Shown: positions 48,214-60,236 of the stretch, in pieces
Numbering within the stretch: the stretch's first letter is position 1
Layout of the letters: every line of letters starts with the position of its first letter
Source of the DNA: Ptiloglossa arizonensis
Lineage: Eukaryota; Arthropoda; Insecta; Hymenoptera; Colletidae
Reading direction: 5' to 3'
DNA length: 64,000 nucleotides
Assembly: GCF_051014685.1 (NCBI RefSeq)
Contig: NW_027478389.1
Coordinates: 2,170,001-2,234,000 of the forward strand
The notes under the pieces: model-generated
Database searches by the model: none
Told to the model about the DNA's origin: nothing
Seen by the model: the letters and a program-made list of their open reading frames with translations, nothing else
Made by a program: the position numbers and the translations under genes

Positions 48214-51200
48214 TCAACCATTCCTTAACTTCAAACTCCCATATCTCGCGAACGGATTGACGAACTCGAGAAATTCCTGTTTCATCTGAAAGCAGAAACT
48301 CTCCCGATTAAAATGTATGTGTATTTTTCCGCTAGCCTATTGTAGTTATTGGGTTCGAGTATCAGACTTGCGAAAATTTTGATGGTTTCTCAACCATTCC
48401 TTAACTTCAAACTCCCAAATCTCGCGAACGGATTGTCGAACTCGAGAAATTCCTGTTGCATCTGAAAGTAGAAACTTGCCAGATTACAATGGTATGTGTA
48501 CTTTTCCCCTAGGCCATTCCAGTTATTCGTTTCTAGCATCAGAAGTGCGAAAATTTTGAAGGTCTCTCAACCATTCCTAAACTTCAAACTCCCAAACCTC
48601 GCGAACGGACTGACGAACTCGAGAAATGCCTGTTTCATCTAAAAGCAGAAACTCGCCCGATTACAACGGTGTGTGTATTTTTGACCTAGGCCATAGTAGT
48701 TATTGGTTTCGAGTATCAGACTTGCTACAATTTTGATGGTTTCTCAACCATTCCTTATGTTCAAACTCCCATATCTCGCGAACGGATTGACGAAAGGGAG
48801 AAATTCCTGTTGCATCTGAAAGTAGAAACTCGCCCGATTACAACGGTATGTGTACTTTTCCCCTAGGCCACTCTAGTTATTGATTTCGAGTATCAGACTT
48901 GCCAAAATTTTGATGGTTTCTCAACCATTCCTTAACTTCAAACTCCCATATCTCACGAACGGATAGACGAACTCGAGAAATTCCGGTTGCATCTGGAAGT
49001 AGAAACTCGCCCGATTACAACGGTATGTGTATTTTCACCCTAAGCCATTGTAGTTATTGGTTTCGAGTATCAGACTTGCGAAAATTTTGTTGGTTTCTCA
49101 ACCATTCCTTAACTTCAAACTCCCATATCTCGCGAACGGATTTACGAACTCGAAAAATTCCGGTTGCATCTGAAAGTAGAAACTCGCCCGATTACAATGT
49201 TGTGTGCACTTTTCCCCTAGACCATTCCAGTTATTCGTATCTAGCATCAGAATTGCGAACATTTTGATGGTTTCTCACCCATTCCTTAACTTCAATCTCC
49301 CATATTTCGCGAACGGATTGACGAACTCGAGAAATTCCGGTTGCATCTGAAAGTAGAAACTCGCCCGATTACAAAGGTATGTGTATTTTTGCCTTAGGCC
49401 ATACTAGTTATTGGTTTCGAGTATCAGACTTTCGAAACTTGGATGGTTTCACAACCATTCCTTAACTTCAAACTCCCATATCTCGCGAACGGATTGACGA
49501 ACTCGAGAAATGCCTGTTTCATCTGAAAGCAGAAACTCGCCCCATTACAACGGTATGTGTATTTCTGCCCTAGGCCATAGTAGTTATTGGTTTCGAGTAT
49601 CAGACTTGCGAAGTATTGATGGTTTCTCAACCATTCCTTAACTTCTAACTCCCATATCTCGCGAACGGATTGACAAACTCGAAAAATTCCGGTTGCATCT
49701 GAAAGTAGAAACTCGCCCGATTACCACCGTATGTGTATTTTTGCCCCAGGCCATAGTAGTTATTGGTTTCGAGTATCAGACTTGCGAAAATTTTGATGGT
49801 TTCTCAACCATTCCTTAACTTCAAACTCCCATATCTCGCGAACGGACTGACGAACTCGAGAAATTCCTGTTGCATCTGAAAGTAGAAACTCGCCCGATTA
49901 CCACCGTATGTGTATTTTTGCCCCAGGCCATAGTAGTTATTGGTTTCGAGTAACAGACTTGCGATAGTTTTGATGGTTTCTCAACCATTCCTTAACTTCA
50001 AACTCCCATATCTCGCGAACGGATTGACGAACTCGAGAAATTCCTGTTTCATCTGAAAGCAGAAACTCTCCCGATTACAATGTATGTGTATTTTTCCGCT
50101 AGCCTATTGTAGTTATTGGGTTCGAGTATCAGACTTGCGAAAATTTTGATGGTTTCTCAACCATTCCTTAACTTCAAACTCCCATATCTCGCGAACGGAT
50201 TGACGAACTCGAGAAATTCCTGTTGCATCTGAAAGTAGAAACTTGCCAGATTACAATGGTATGTGTACTTTTCCCCTAGGCCATTCCAGTTATTCGTTTC
50301 TAGCATCAGAAGTGCGAAAATTTTGAAGGTCTCTCAACCATTCCTAAACTTCAAACTCCCAAATCTCGCGAACGGACTGACGAACTCGAGAAATGCCTGT
50401 TTCATCTAAAAGCAGAAACTCGCCCGATTACAACGGTGTGTGTATTTTTGACCTAGGCCATAGTAGTTATTGGTTTCGAGTATCAGACTTGCTACAATTT
50501 TGATGGTTTCTCAACCATTCCTTATGTTCAAACTCCCATATCTCGCGAACGCATTGACGAAAGGGAGAAATTCCTGTTGCATCTGAAAGTAGAAAGTCGC
50601 CCGATTACAATGTTGTGTGCACTTTTCCCCTAGACCATTCCAGTTATTCGTTTCTAGCATCAGAATTGCGAACATTTTGATGGTTTCTCACCCATTCCTT
50701 AACTTCAATCTCCCATATTTCGCGAACGGATTGACGAACTCGAGAAATTCCGGTTGCATCTGAAAGTAGAAACTCGCCCGATTACAAAGGTATGTGTATT
50801 TTTGCCCCAGGCCATAGTAGTTATTGGTTTCGTGTATCAGACCTGCGAAATTTTGATGGTTTCTCAACCATTCCTTAATTTCAAACACCCATATCTCGCG
50901 AACGGATTAACGAACTCGAGAAATTCCGGTTGCATCTGAAAGTAGAGACTCGCCGGATTACAACGGTATGTGTATTTTTGCCCTAGGCCATAGTAGTTAT
51001 TGGTTTCGAGTATAAGACTTGCGAAAATTTTTATGGTTTCTCAACCATTCCTTAACTTCACACTCCCATATCTCGCGAACGGATTGACGAACTCGAGATA
51101 TTCCCGTTGCATCTGAATGTAGAAACTCGTCCGATTACAACGGCATGTGTATTTTTCCGCTAAGCCGTTGTAGTTATTAGTTTCGAGTATCAGACTTGCG

Positions 51201-51394
51201 AAGATTTTGATGATTTCTCAACCATTCCTTAACTTCAAACTCCCATATCTCGCGAACGGATTGACGAACTCGAGAAATTCCTGTTGCATCTGAAAGTAGA
51301 AACTCGCCCGATTACCATCGTATGTGTATTTTTGCCCCAGGCCATAGTAGTTATTGGTTTCGAGTATCAGACTTGGGAAAATTTTGATGGTTTC
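48214..51394 (+). repeat. 10-mer step (1767 bp): 48214-49980 partly repeated from 49981
   Basis: The aaactctcccg monomer at 48293 recurs at 50060 and acgaaagggag at 48794 recurs at 50561, both 1767 bp apart. After about 50590 the second copy jumps two monomers and matches about 49180 (offset 1413 bp), with gcacttttcccctagacc. Bases about 50795-51395 match 58926-59526 (offset 8131 bp), including gacctgcgaaa, gtataagacttgcg and gaagattttgatgatttc. Confidence 0.78.
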
Positions 51395-53339
51395 TCAACC
51401 ATTCCTTAACTTCAAACTCCCATATCTCGCGAACGGATTGACGAACTCGAGAAATTCCTGTTGCATCTGAAAGCAGAAACTCGCCCGATTACAATGGTAT
51501 GTGTATTTTTGCCCTAGACCATAGTAGTTTTTGGTTTCGAGTGTCAGACTTGCGAAATTTTGATAGTGTCTCAACCATTCCTTAACTTCAAACTCCCATA
51601 TCTCGCGAACGGATTGACGAACTCGAAAAACTCCGATTGCATCTGAAAGTAAAAACTCGCCCGATTACAATGGTGTGTGTACTTTTCCCCTAGGCCATTC
51701 CTGTTACTGGTTTCGAGTATCAGATTTGCCAAAATTTTGATGGTTTCTCAACCATCTCTTAACTCCAAACTCCGATATTTCGCGAACGGATTGACGAATC
51801 CGAAAAATTTCTGTTACATCTGGTAGTAGAAACCCGCCCGATTACAACGGCATGTGTATTTTTCACCTAAGCCATTGTAGTTATTGGTTTCGAGTATCAG
51901 ACTTGCGAAATTTTGATGGTTTCTCAACCATTCCTTAACTTCAAACTCCCATATCTCGCGAACGGATTAACGAACTCGAGAAATTCCTGTTGCATCTGAA
52001 AGCAGAAACTCGCCCGATTACAATGGTATGTGTATTTTTGCCCTAGGCCATAGTAGTTATTGGTTTCGAGTATCAGACTTGGGAAAATTTTGATGGTTTC
52101 TCAACCATCTCTTAACTCCAAACTCCGATATTTCGCGAACGGATTGACGAATCCGAAAAATTTCTGTTGCATCTGAAAGTAGAAACTCGCCCGATTACAA
52201 CGGCATGTGTATTTTTGAACTAAGCCATTGTAGTTATTAGTTTCGAGTATCAGACTTGCGAAAATTTTGATGGTTTCTCAACCATTCCTTATCTTCAAAC
52301 TCCCATATCTCGCGAACGGAATGACGAACTCGAGAAATTCCTCTTGCAACTGAAAGTAGAAACTAGTTCGATTACAATGCTATGTGTACTTTTCCCCTAG
52401 GCCATTCCAGTTATACGTTTCTGGCATCAGAATTGCGAAAATTTTGATGGTTTCTCAACCATACCTTAACTTCAAACTCCCATATCTCGCGAACGGATAG
52501 ACGAACTCGAGAAGTTCCTCTTGCATCTGAGAGTAGAAACTCGCCCGATTACAATGTTGTGTGTACTTTTCCCCTAGGCCATTCCTGTTATTAGTTTCGA
52601 GTATCAGACTTGCGAAAATTTTGATGGTTTCTCAACCATTCCTTAACTTCAAACTCCCATATCTCGCGAACGGACTGACGAACTCGAGAAATTCCTGTTG
52701 CATCTGAAAGTAGAAACTCGCCCGATTACCACCGTATGTGTATTTTTACCTTAGGCCATAGTAGTTATTGGTTTCGAGTATCAGACTTGCGAAAATTTTG
52801 ATGGTTTCTCAACAATTCCTTAACTTCAAACTCCCATACCTCGCGAACGGATTGACGAACTCGAGAAATTCCGGTTGCATCTGAAAGTAGAAACTCGTCC
52901 GATTACAATGGTGTGTGTACTTTTCCGCTGGGCCATTCCAGTTATTGGTTTCGAGTATCAGACTTGCGAAAATTTTGATGGTTTCTCAACCATCTCTTAA
53001 GTCCAAACTCCGATATTTCGCGAACGGATTGACGAATCCGAAAAATTTCTGTTGCATCTGAAATTAGAAACTCGCCCGATTACAACGGCATGTGTATTTT
53101 TCAACTAAGCCATTGTAGTTATTAGTTTCGAGTATCAGACTTGCGAAAATTTTGACGGTTTCTCAACCATTCCTTATCTTCAAACTCCCATATCTCGCGA
53201 ACGGATTGACGAACTCGAGAAATTCCTGTTGCATCTGAAAGTAGAAACTCGCCCGATTACCACCGTATGTGTATTTTTGCCCCAGGCCATAGTAGTTATT
53301 GGTTTCGAGTATCAGACTTGCGAAAATTTTGATGGTTTC
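51395..53339 (+). repeat. HOR unit, 11-mer form (1945 bp)
   Basis: The unit starts with the gtagtttttgg / gatagtgtctc monomer. tcgaaaaactccg, ggtagtagaaaccc, ggattaacg, gacttgggaaaa, cttatcttc, ggcatcag, ggactgacg, caacaattcc, ccgctgggcc and gattaccaccg monomers follow. It lacks the cgctatttg/ttttttcccc monomer of later units. The gaagttcctcttgc monomer continues directly as caatgttgtg near 52545, the footprint of an exact one-monomer deletion. Confidence 0.82.
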
Positions 53340-55637
53340 TCAACCATTCCTTAACTTCAAACTCCCATATCTCGCGAACGGATTGACGAACTCGAGAAAT
53401 TCCTGTTGCATCTGAAAGCAGAAACTCGCCCGATTACAATGGTATGTGTATTTTTGCCCTAGACCATAGTAGTTTTTGGTTTCGAGTGTCAGACTTGCGA
53501 AATTTTGATAGTGTCTCAACCATTCCTTAACTTCAAACTCCCATATCTCGCGAACGGATTGACGAACTCGAAAAACTCCGATTGCATCTGAAAGTAAAAA
53601 CTCGCCGGATTACAATGGTGTGTGTACTTTTCCCCTAGGCCATTCCTGTTACTGGTTTCGAGTATCAGATTTGCCAAAATTTTGATGGTTTCTCAACCAT
53701 CTCTTAACTCCAAACTCCGATATTTCGCGAACGGATTGACGAATCCGAAAAATTTCTGTTGCATCTGGTAGTAGAAACCCGCCCGATTACAACGGCATGT
53801 GTATTTTTCACCTAAGCCATTGTAGTTATTGGTTTCGAGTATCAGACTTGCGAAATTTTGATGGTTTCTCAACCATTCCTTAACTTCAAACTCCCATATC
53901 TCGCGAACGGATTAACGAACTCGAGAAATTCCGGTTGCATCTGAAAGCAGAAACTCGCCCGATTACAACGGTATGTGCATTTTTGCCCTAGGCCATAGTA
54001 GTTATTGGTTTCGAGTATCAGACTTGGGAAAATTTTGATGGTTTCTCAACCATCTCTTAACTCCAAACTCCGATATTTCGCGAACGGATTGACGAATCCG
54101 AAAAATTTCTGTTGCATCTGAAAGTAGAAACTCGCCCGATTACAACGGCATGTGTATTTTTGAACTAAGCCATTGTAGTTATTAGTTTCGAGTATCAGAC
54201 TTGCGAAAATTTTGATGGTTTCTCAACCATTCCTTATCTTCAAACTCCCATATCTCGCGAACGGAATGACGAACTCGAGAAATTCCTCTTGCAACTGAAA
54301 GTAGAAACTAGTTCGATTACAATGCTATGTGTACTTTTCCCCTAGGCCATTCCAGTTATACGTTTCTGGCATCAGAATTGCGAAAATTTTGATGGTTTCT
54401 CAACCATACCTTAACTTCAAACTCCCATATCTCGCGAACGGATAGACGAACTCGAGAAGTTCCTCTTGCATCTGAAAGTAGAAACTCGCCCGATTACGAC
54501 GCTATTTGTATTTTTTCCCCAGGCCATAGTAGTTATAGGTTTCGAGTATCAGACTTGCGAAATTTTGATGGTTTCTCAACCATTCCTTAACTTCAAACTC
54601 CCATTTCTCGCGAACGGATTGACGAACTCGAAAAATTCCGGTTGCATCTGAAAGTAGAAACTCGCCCGATTACAATGTTGTGTGTACTTTTCCCCTAGGC
54701 CATTCCTGTTATTAGTTTCGAGTATCAGACTTGCGAAAATTTTGATGGTTTCTCAACCATTCCTTAACTTCAAACTCCCATATCTCGCGAACGGACTGAC
54801 GAACTCGAGAAATTCCTGTTGCATCTGAAAGTAGAAACTCGCCCGATTACCACCGTATGTGTATTTTTACCTTAGGCCATAGTAGTTATTGGTTTCGAGT
54901 ATCAGACTTGCGAAAATTTTGATGGTTTCTCAACAATTCCTTAACTTCAAACTCCCATACCTCGCGAACGGATTGACGAACTCGAGAAATTCCGGTTGCA
55001 TCTGAAAGTAGAAACTCGTCCGATTACAATGGTGTGTGTACTTTTCCGCTGGGCCATTCCAGTTATTGGTTTCGAGTATCAGACTTGCGAAAATTTTGAT
55101 GGTTTCTCAACCATCTCTTAAGTCCAAACTCCGATATTTCGCGAACGGATTGACGAATCCGAAAAATTTCTGTTGCATCTGAAATTTGAAACTCGCCCGA
55201 TTACAACGGCATGTGTATTTTTCAACTAAGCCATTGTAGTTATTAGTTTCGAGTATCAGACTTGCGAAAATTTTGATGGTTTCTCAACCATTCCTTATCT
55301 TCAAACTCCCATATCTCGCGAACGGATTGACGAACTCGAGAAATTCCTGTTGCATCTGAAAGTAGAAACTCGCCCGATTACCACCGTATGTGTATTTTTG
55401 CCCCAGGCCATAGTAGTTATTGGTTTCGAGTATCAGACTTGCGAAAATTTTGATGGTTTCTCAACCATTCCTTATCTTCAAACTCCCATATCTCGCGAAC
55501 GGATTGACGAACTCGAGAAATTCCTGTTGCATCTGAAAGTAGAAACTCGCCCGATTACCACCGTATGTGTATTTTTGCCCCAGGCCATAGTAGTTATTGG
55601 TTTCGAGTATCAGACTTGCGAAAATTTTGATGGTTTC
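53340..55637 (+). repeat. HOR unit, 13-mer form (2298 bp)
   Basis: Same order as the previous unit. It has the cgctatttg/ttttttcccc monomer near 54500 and a tandem duplicate of the cttatcttc/ccaccg monomer (near 55290 and 55467). It is therefore one monomer longer than the 12-mer form. Shared private changes with the next unit include ctcgccggatt and tgaaatttgaaac. Confidence 0.83.
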
Positions 55638-57758
55638 TCAACCATTCCTTAACTTCAAACTCCCATATCTCGCGAACGGATTGACGAACTCGAGAAATTC
55701 CTGTTGCATCTGAAAGCAGAAACTCGCCCGATTACAATGGTATGTGTATTTTTGCCCTAGACCATAGTAGTTTTTGGTTTCGAGTGTCAGACTTGCGAAA
55801 TTTTGATAGTGTCTCAACCATTCCTTAACTTCAAACTCCCATATCTCGCGAACGGATTGACGAACTCGAAAAACTCCGATTGCATCTGAAAGTAAAAACT
55901 CGCCGGATTACAATGGTGTGTGTACTTTTCCCCTAGGCCATTCCTGTTACTGGTTTCGAGTATCAGATTTGCCAAAATTTTGATGGTTTCTCAACCATCT
56001 CTTAACTCCAAACTCCGATATTTCGCGAACGGATTGACGAATCCGAAAAATTTCTGTTGCATCTGGTAGTAGAAACCCGCCCGATTACAACGGCATGTGT
56101 ATTTTTCACCTAAGCCATTGTAGTTATTGGTTTCGAGTATCAGACTTGCGAAATTTTGATGGTTTCTCAACCATTCCTTAACTTCAAACTCCCATATCTC
56201 GCGAACGGATTAACGAACTCGAGAAATTCCGGTTGCATCTGAAAGCAGAAACTCGCCCGATTACAACGGTATGTGCATTTTTGCCCTAGGCCATAGTAGT
56301 TATTGGTTTCGAGTATCAGACTTGGGAAAATTTTGATGGTTTCTCAACCATCTCTTAACTCCAAACTCCGATATTTCGCGAACGGATTGACGAATCCGAA
56401 AAATTTCTGTTGCATCTGAAAGTAGAAACTCGCCCGATTACAACGGCATGTGTATTTTTGAACTAAGCCATTGTAGTTATTAGTTTCGAGTATCAGACTT
56501 GCGAAAATTTTGATGGTTTCTCAACCATTCCTTATCTTCAAACTCCCATATCTCGCGAACGGAATGACGAACTCGAGAAATTCCTCTTGCAACTGAAAGT
56601 AGAAACTAGTTCGATTACAATGCTATGTGTACTTTTCCCCTAGGCCATTCCAGTTATACGTTTCTGGCATCAGAATTGCGAAAATTTTGATGGTTTCTCA
56701 ACCATACCTTAACTTCAAACTCCCATATCTCGCGAACGGATAGACGAACTCGAGAAGTTCCTCTTGCATCTGAAAGTAGAAACTCGCCCGATTACGACGC
56801 TATTTGTATTTTTTCCCCAGGCCATAGTAGTTATAGGTTTCGAGTATCAGACTTGCGAAATTTTGATGGTTTCTCAACCATTCCTTAACTTCAAACTCCC
56901 ATTTCTCGCGAACGGATTGACGAACTCGAAAAATTCCGGTTGCATCTGAAAGTAGAAACTCGCCCGATTACAATGTTGTGTGTACTTTTCCCCTAGGCCA
57001 TTCCTGTTATTAGTTTCGAGTATCAGACTTGCGAAAATTTTGATGGTTTCTCAACCATTCCTTAACTTCAAACTCCCATATCTCGCGAACGGACTGACGA
57101 ACTCGAGAAATTCCTGTTGCATCTGAAAGTAGAAACTCGCCCGATTACCACCGTATGTGTATTTTTACCTTAGGCCATAGTAGTTATTGGTTTCGAGTAT
57201 CAGACTTGCGAAAATTTTGATGGTTTCTCAACAATTCCTTAACTTCAAACTCCCATACCTCGCGAACGGATTGACGAACTCGAGAAATTCCGGTTGCATC
57301 TGAAAGTAGAAACTCGTCCGATTACAATGGTGTGTGTACTTTTCCGCTGGGCCATTCCAGTTATTGGTTTCGAGTATCAGACTTGCGAAAATTTTGATGG
57401 TTTCTCAACCATCTCTTAAGTCCAAACTCCGATATTTCGCGAACGGATTGACGAATCCGAAAAATTTCTGTTGCATCTGAAATTTGAAACTCGCCCGATT
57501 ACAACGGCATGTGTATTTTTCAACTAAGCCATTGTAGTTATTAGTTTCGAGTATCAGACTTGCGAAAATTTTGATGGTTTCTCAACCATTCCTTATCTTC
57601 AAACTCCCATATCTCGCGAACGGATTGACGAACTCGAGAAATTCCTGTTGCATCTGAAAGTAGAAACTCGCCCGATTACCACCGTATGTGTATTTTTGCC
57701 CCAGGCCATAGTAGTTATTGGTTTCGAGTATCAGACTTGCGAAAATTTTGATGGTTTC
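55638..57758 (+). repeat. HOR unit, 12-mer form (2121 bp)
   Basis: Same order as the 13-mer form without the duplicated cttatcttc monomer. Marker gtagtttttgg copies lie at 51526, 53471, 55769 and 57890, giving steps of 1945, 2298 and 2121 bp. This form is the simplest candidate for the ancestral unit. Confidence 0.83.
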
Positions 57759-58818
57759 TCAACCATTCCTTAACTTCAAACTCCCATATCTCGCGAACGG
57801 ATTGACGAACTCGAGAAATTCCTGTTGCATCTGAAAGCAGAAACTCGCCCGATTAAAATGGTATGTGTATTTTTGCCCTAGACCATAGTAGTTTTTGGTT
57901 TCGAGTGTCAGACTTGCGAAATTTTGATGGTGTCTCAACCATTCCTTAACTTCAAACTCCCATATCTCGCGAACGGATTGACGAACTCGAAAAACTCCGA
58001 TTGCATCTGAAAGTAAAAACTCGCCCGATTACAATGGTGTGTGTACTTTTCCCCTAGGCCATTCCTGTTACTGGTTTCGAGTATCAGATTTGCCAAAATT
58101 TTGATGGTTTCTCAACCATCTCTTAACTCCAAACTCCGATATTTCGCGAACGGATTGACGAATCCGAAAAATTTCTGTTGCGTCTGGTAGTAGAAACCCG
58201 CCCGATTACAACGGCATGTGTATTTTTCACCTAAGCCATTGTAGTTATTGGTTTCGAGTATCAGACTTGCGAAATTTTGATGGTTTCTCAACCATTCCTT
58301 AACTTCAAACTCCCATACCTCGCGAACGGATTAACGAACTCGAGAAATTCCGGTTGCATCTGAAAGCAGAAACTCGCCCGATTACAACGGTATGTGCATT
58401 TTTGCCCTAGGCCATAGTAGTTATTGGTTTCGAGTATCAGACTTGGGAAAATTTTGATGGTTTCTCAACCATCTCTTAACTCCAAACTCCGATATTTCGC
58501 GAACGGATTGACGAATCCGAAAAATTTCTGTTGCATCTGAAAGTAGAAACTCGCCCGATTACAACGGCATGAGTATTTTTCAACTAAGCCATTGTAGTTA
58601 TTAGTTTCGAGTATCAGACTTGCGAAAATTTTGATGGTTTCTCAACCATTCCTTATCTTCAAACTCCCATATCTCGCGAACGGAATGACGAACTCGAGAA
58701 ATTCCTCTTGCAACTGAAAGTAGAAACTAGTTCGATTACAATGCTATGTGTACTTTTCCCCTAGGCCATTCCAGTTATACTTTTCTGGCATCAGAATTGC
58801 GAAAATTTTGATGGTTTC
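57759..58818 (+). repeat. HOR unit, truncated to six monomers
   Basis: Follows the 12-mer form through the ggcatcag monomer (here ttatacttttctggcatc) and then leaves it at 58819, where cattcc and cggactgacg replace cataccttaac and cggatagacg. Private changes include gattaaaatgg near 57853, gcgtctggtag near 58180 and ccatacctcgcg near 58315. Confidence 0.8.
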
Positions 58819-60236
58819 TCAACCATTCCTTAACTTCAAACTCCCATATCTCGCGAACGGACTGACGAACTCGAGAAATTCCTGTTGCATCTGAAAGTAG
58901 AAACTCGCCCGATTACCACCGTATGTGTATTTTTGCCCCAGGCCATAGTAGTTATTGGTTTCGAGTATCAGACCTGCGAAATTTTGATGGTTTCTCAACC
59001 ATTCCTTAACTTCAAACTCCCATATCTCGCGAACGGATTAACGAACTCGAGAAATTCCGGTTGCATCTGAAAGTAGAAACTCGCCCGATTAAAACGGTAT
59101 GTGTATTTTTGCCCTAGGCCATAGTAGTTATTGGTTTCGAGTATAAGACTTGCGAAAATTTTTATGGTTTCTCAACCATTCCTTAACTTCACACTCCCAT
59201 ATCTCGCGAACGGATTGACGAACTCGAGATATTCCCTTTGCATCTGAATGTAGAAACTCGTCCGATTACAACGGCATGTGTATTTTTCCCCTAAGCCATT
59301 GTAGTTATTAGTTTCGAGTATCAGACTTGCGAAGATTTTGATGATTTCTCAACCATTCCTTAACTTCAAACTCCCATATCTCGCGAACGGATTGACGACC
59401 TCGAGAAATTCCTGTTGCATCTGAAAGTAGAAACTCGCCCGATTACCACCGTATGTGTATTTTTGCCCCAGGCCATAGTAGTTATTGGTTTCGAGTATCA
59501 GACTTGCGAAAATTTTGATGGTTTCTCAACCATTCCTTAACTTCAAACTCCCATACCTCGCGAACGGATTGACGAACTCGAGAAATTCCGGTTGCATCTG
59601 AAAGTAGAAACTCGTCCGATTACAATGGTGTGTGTACTTTTCCGCTGGGCCATTCCAGTTATTGGTTTCGAGTATCAGACTTGCGAAAATTTTGATGGTT
59701 TCTCAACCATCTCTTAACTCCAAACTCCGATATTTCGCGAACGGATTGACGAATCCGAAAAATTTCTGTTGCATCTGAAAGTAGAAACTCGCCCGATTAC
59801 AACGGCATGTGTATTTTTCAACTAAGCCATTGTAGTTATTAGTTTCGAGAATCAGACTTGCGAAAATTTTGATGGTTTCTCAACCATTCCTTAACTTCAA
59901 ACTCCCAAATCTCGAGAACGGACTGACGAACTCGAGAAATGCCTGTTCCATCTAAAAGCAGAAACTCGCCCGATTACAACGGTATTTGCATTTTTGCCCT
60001 TGGCCATAGTAGTTATTGGTTTCGAGTATCAGACTTGCGAAATTTTGATGGTTTCTCAACCATTCCTTAACTTCAAACTCTCATATCTCGCGAACGGATT
60101 GTCGAACTCGCGAAATGTCTGTTGCATCTAAAAGCAGAAACTCGCCCGATTACAACGGTATGTGCATTTTTGCCCTAGGCCATAGTAGTTATTGGTTTCG
60201 AGTATCAGACTTGCGAAAATTTTGATGGTTTCTCAA
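58819..60236 (+). repeat. Mixed segment, partly a copy of 50795-51395
   Basis: Bases about 58926-59526 match 50795-51395 (offset 8131 bp), so the 51395-58818 HOR series is flanked by two copies of the same sequence. After 59526 it takes up the ccatacctcgcg/ccgctgggcc monomers of the HOR. A cccaaatctcgagaacggac monomer with gcctgttccatctaaaag follows near 59905. Confidence 0.75.

Noticed and set aside
55350..55652. A 100-codon plus-strand open frame
   Set aside because: It exists only because one 177-bp monomer (59 codons) was tandemly duplicated in frame; the protein would be two copies of the same repeat translation.
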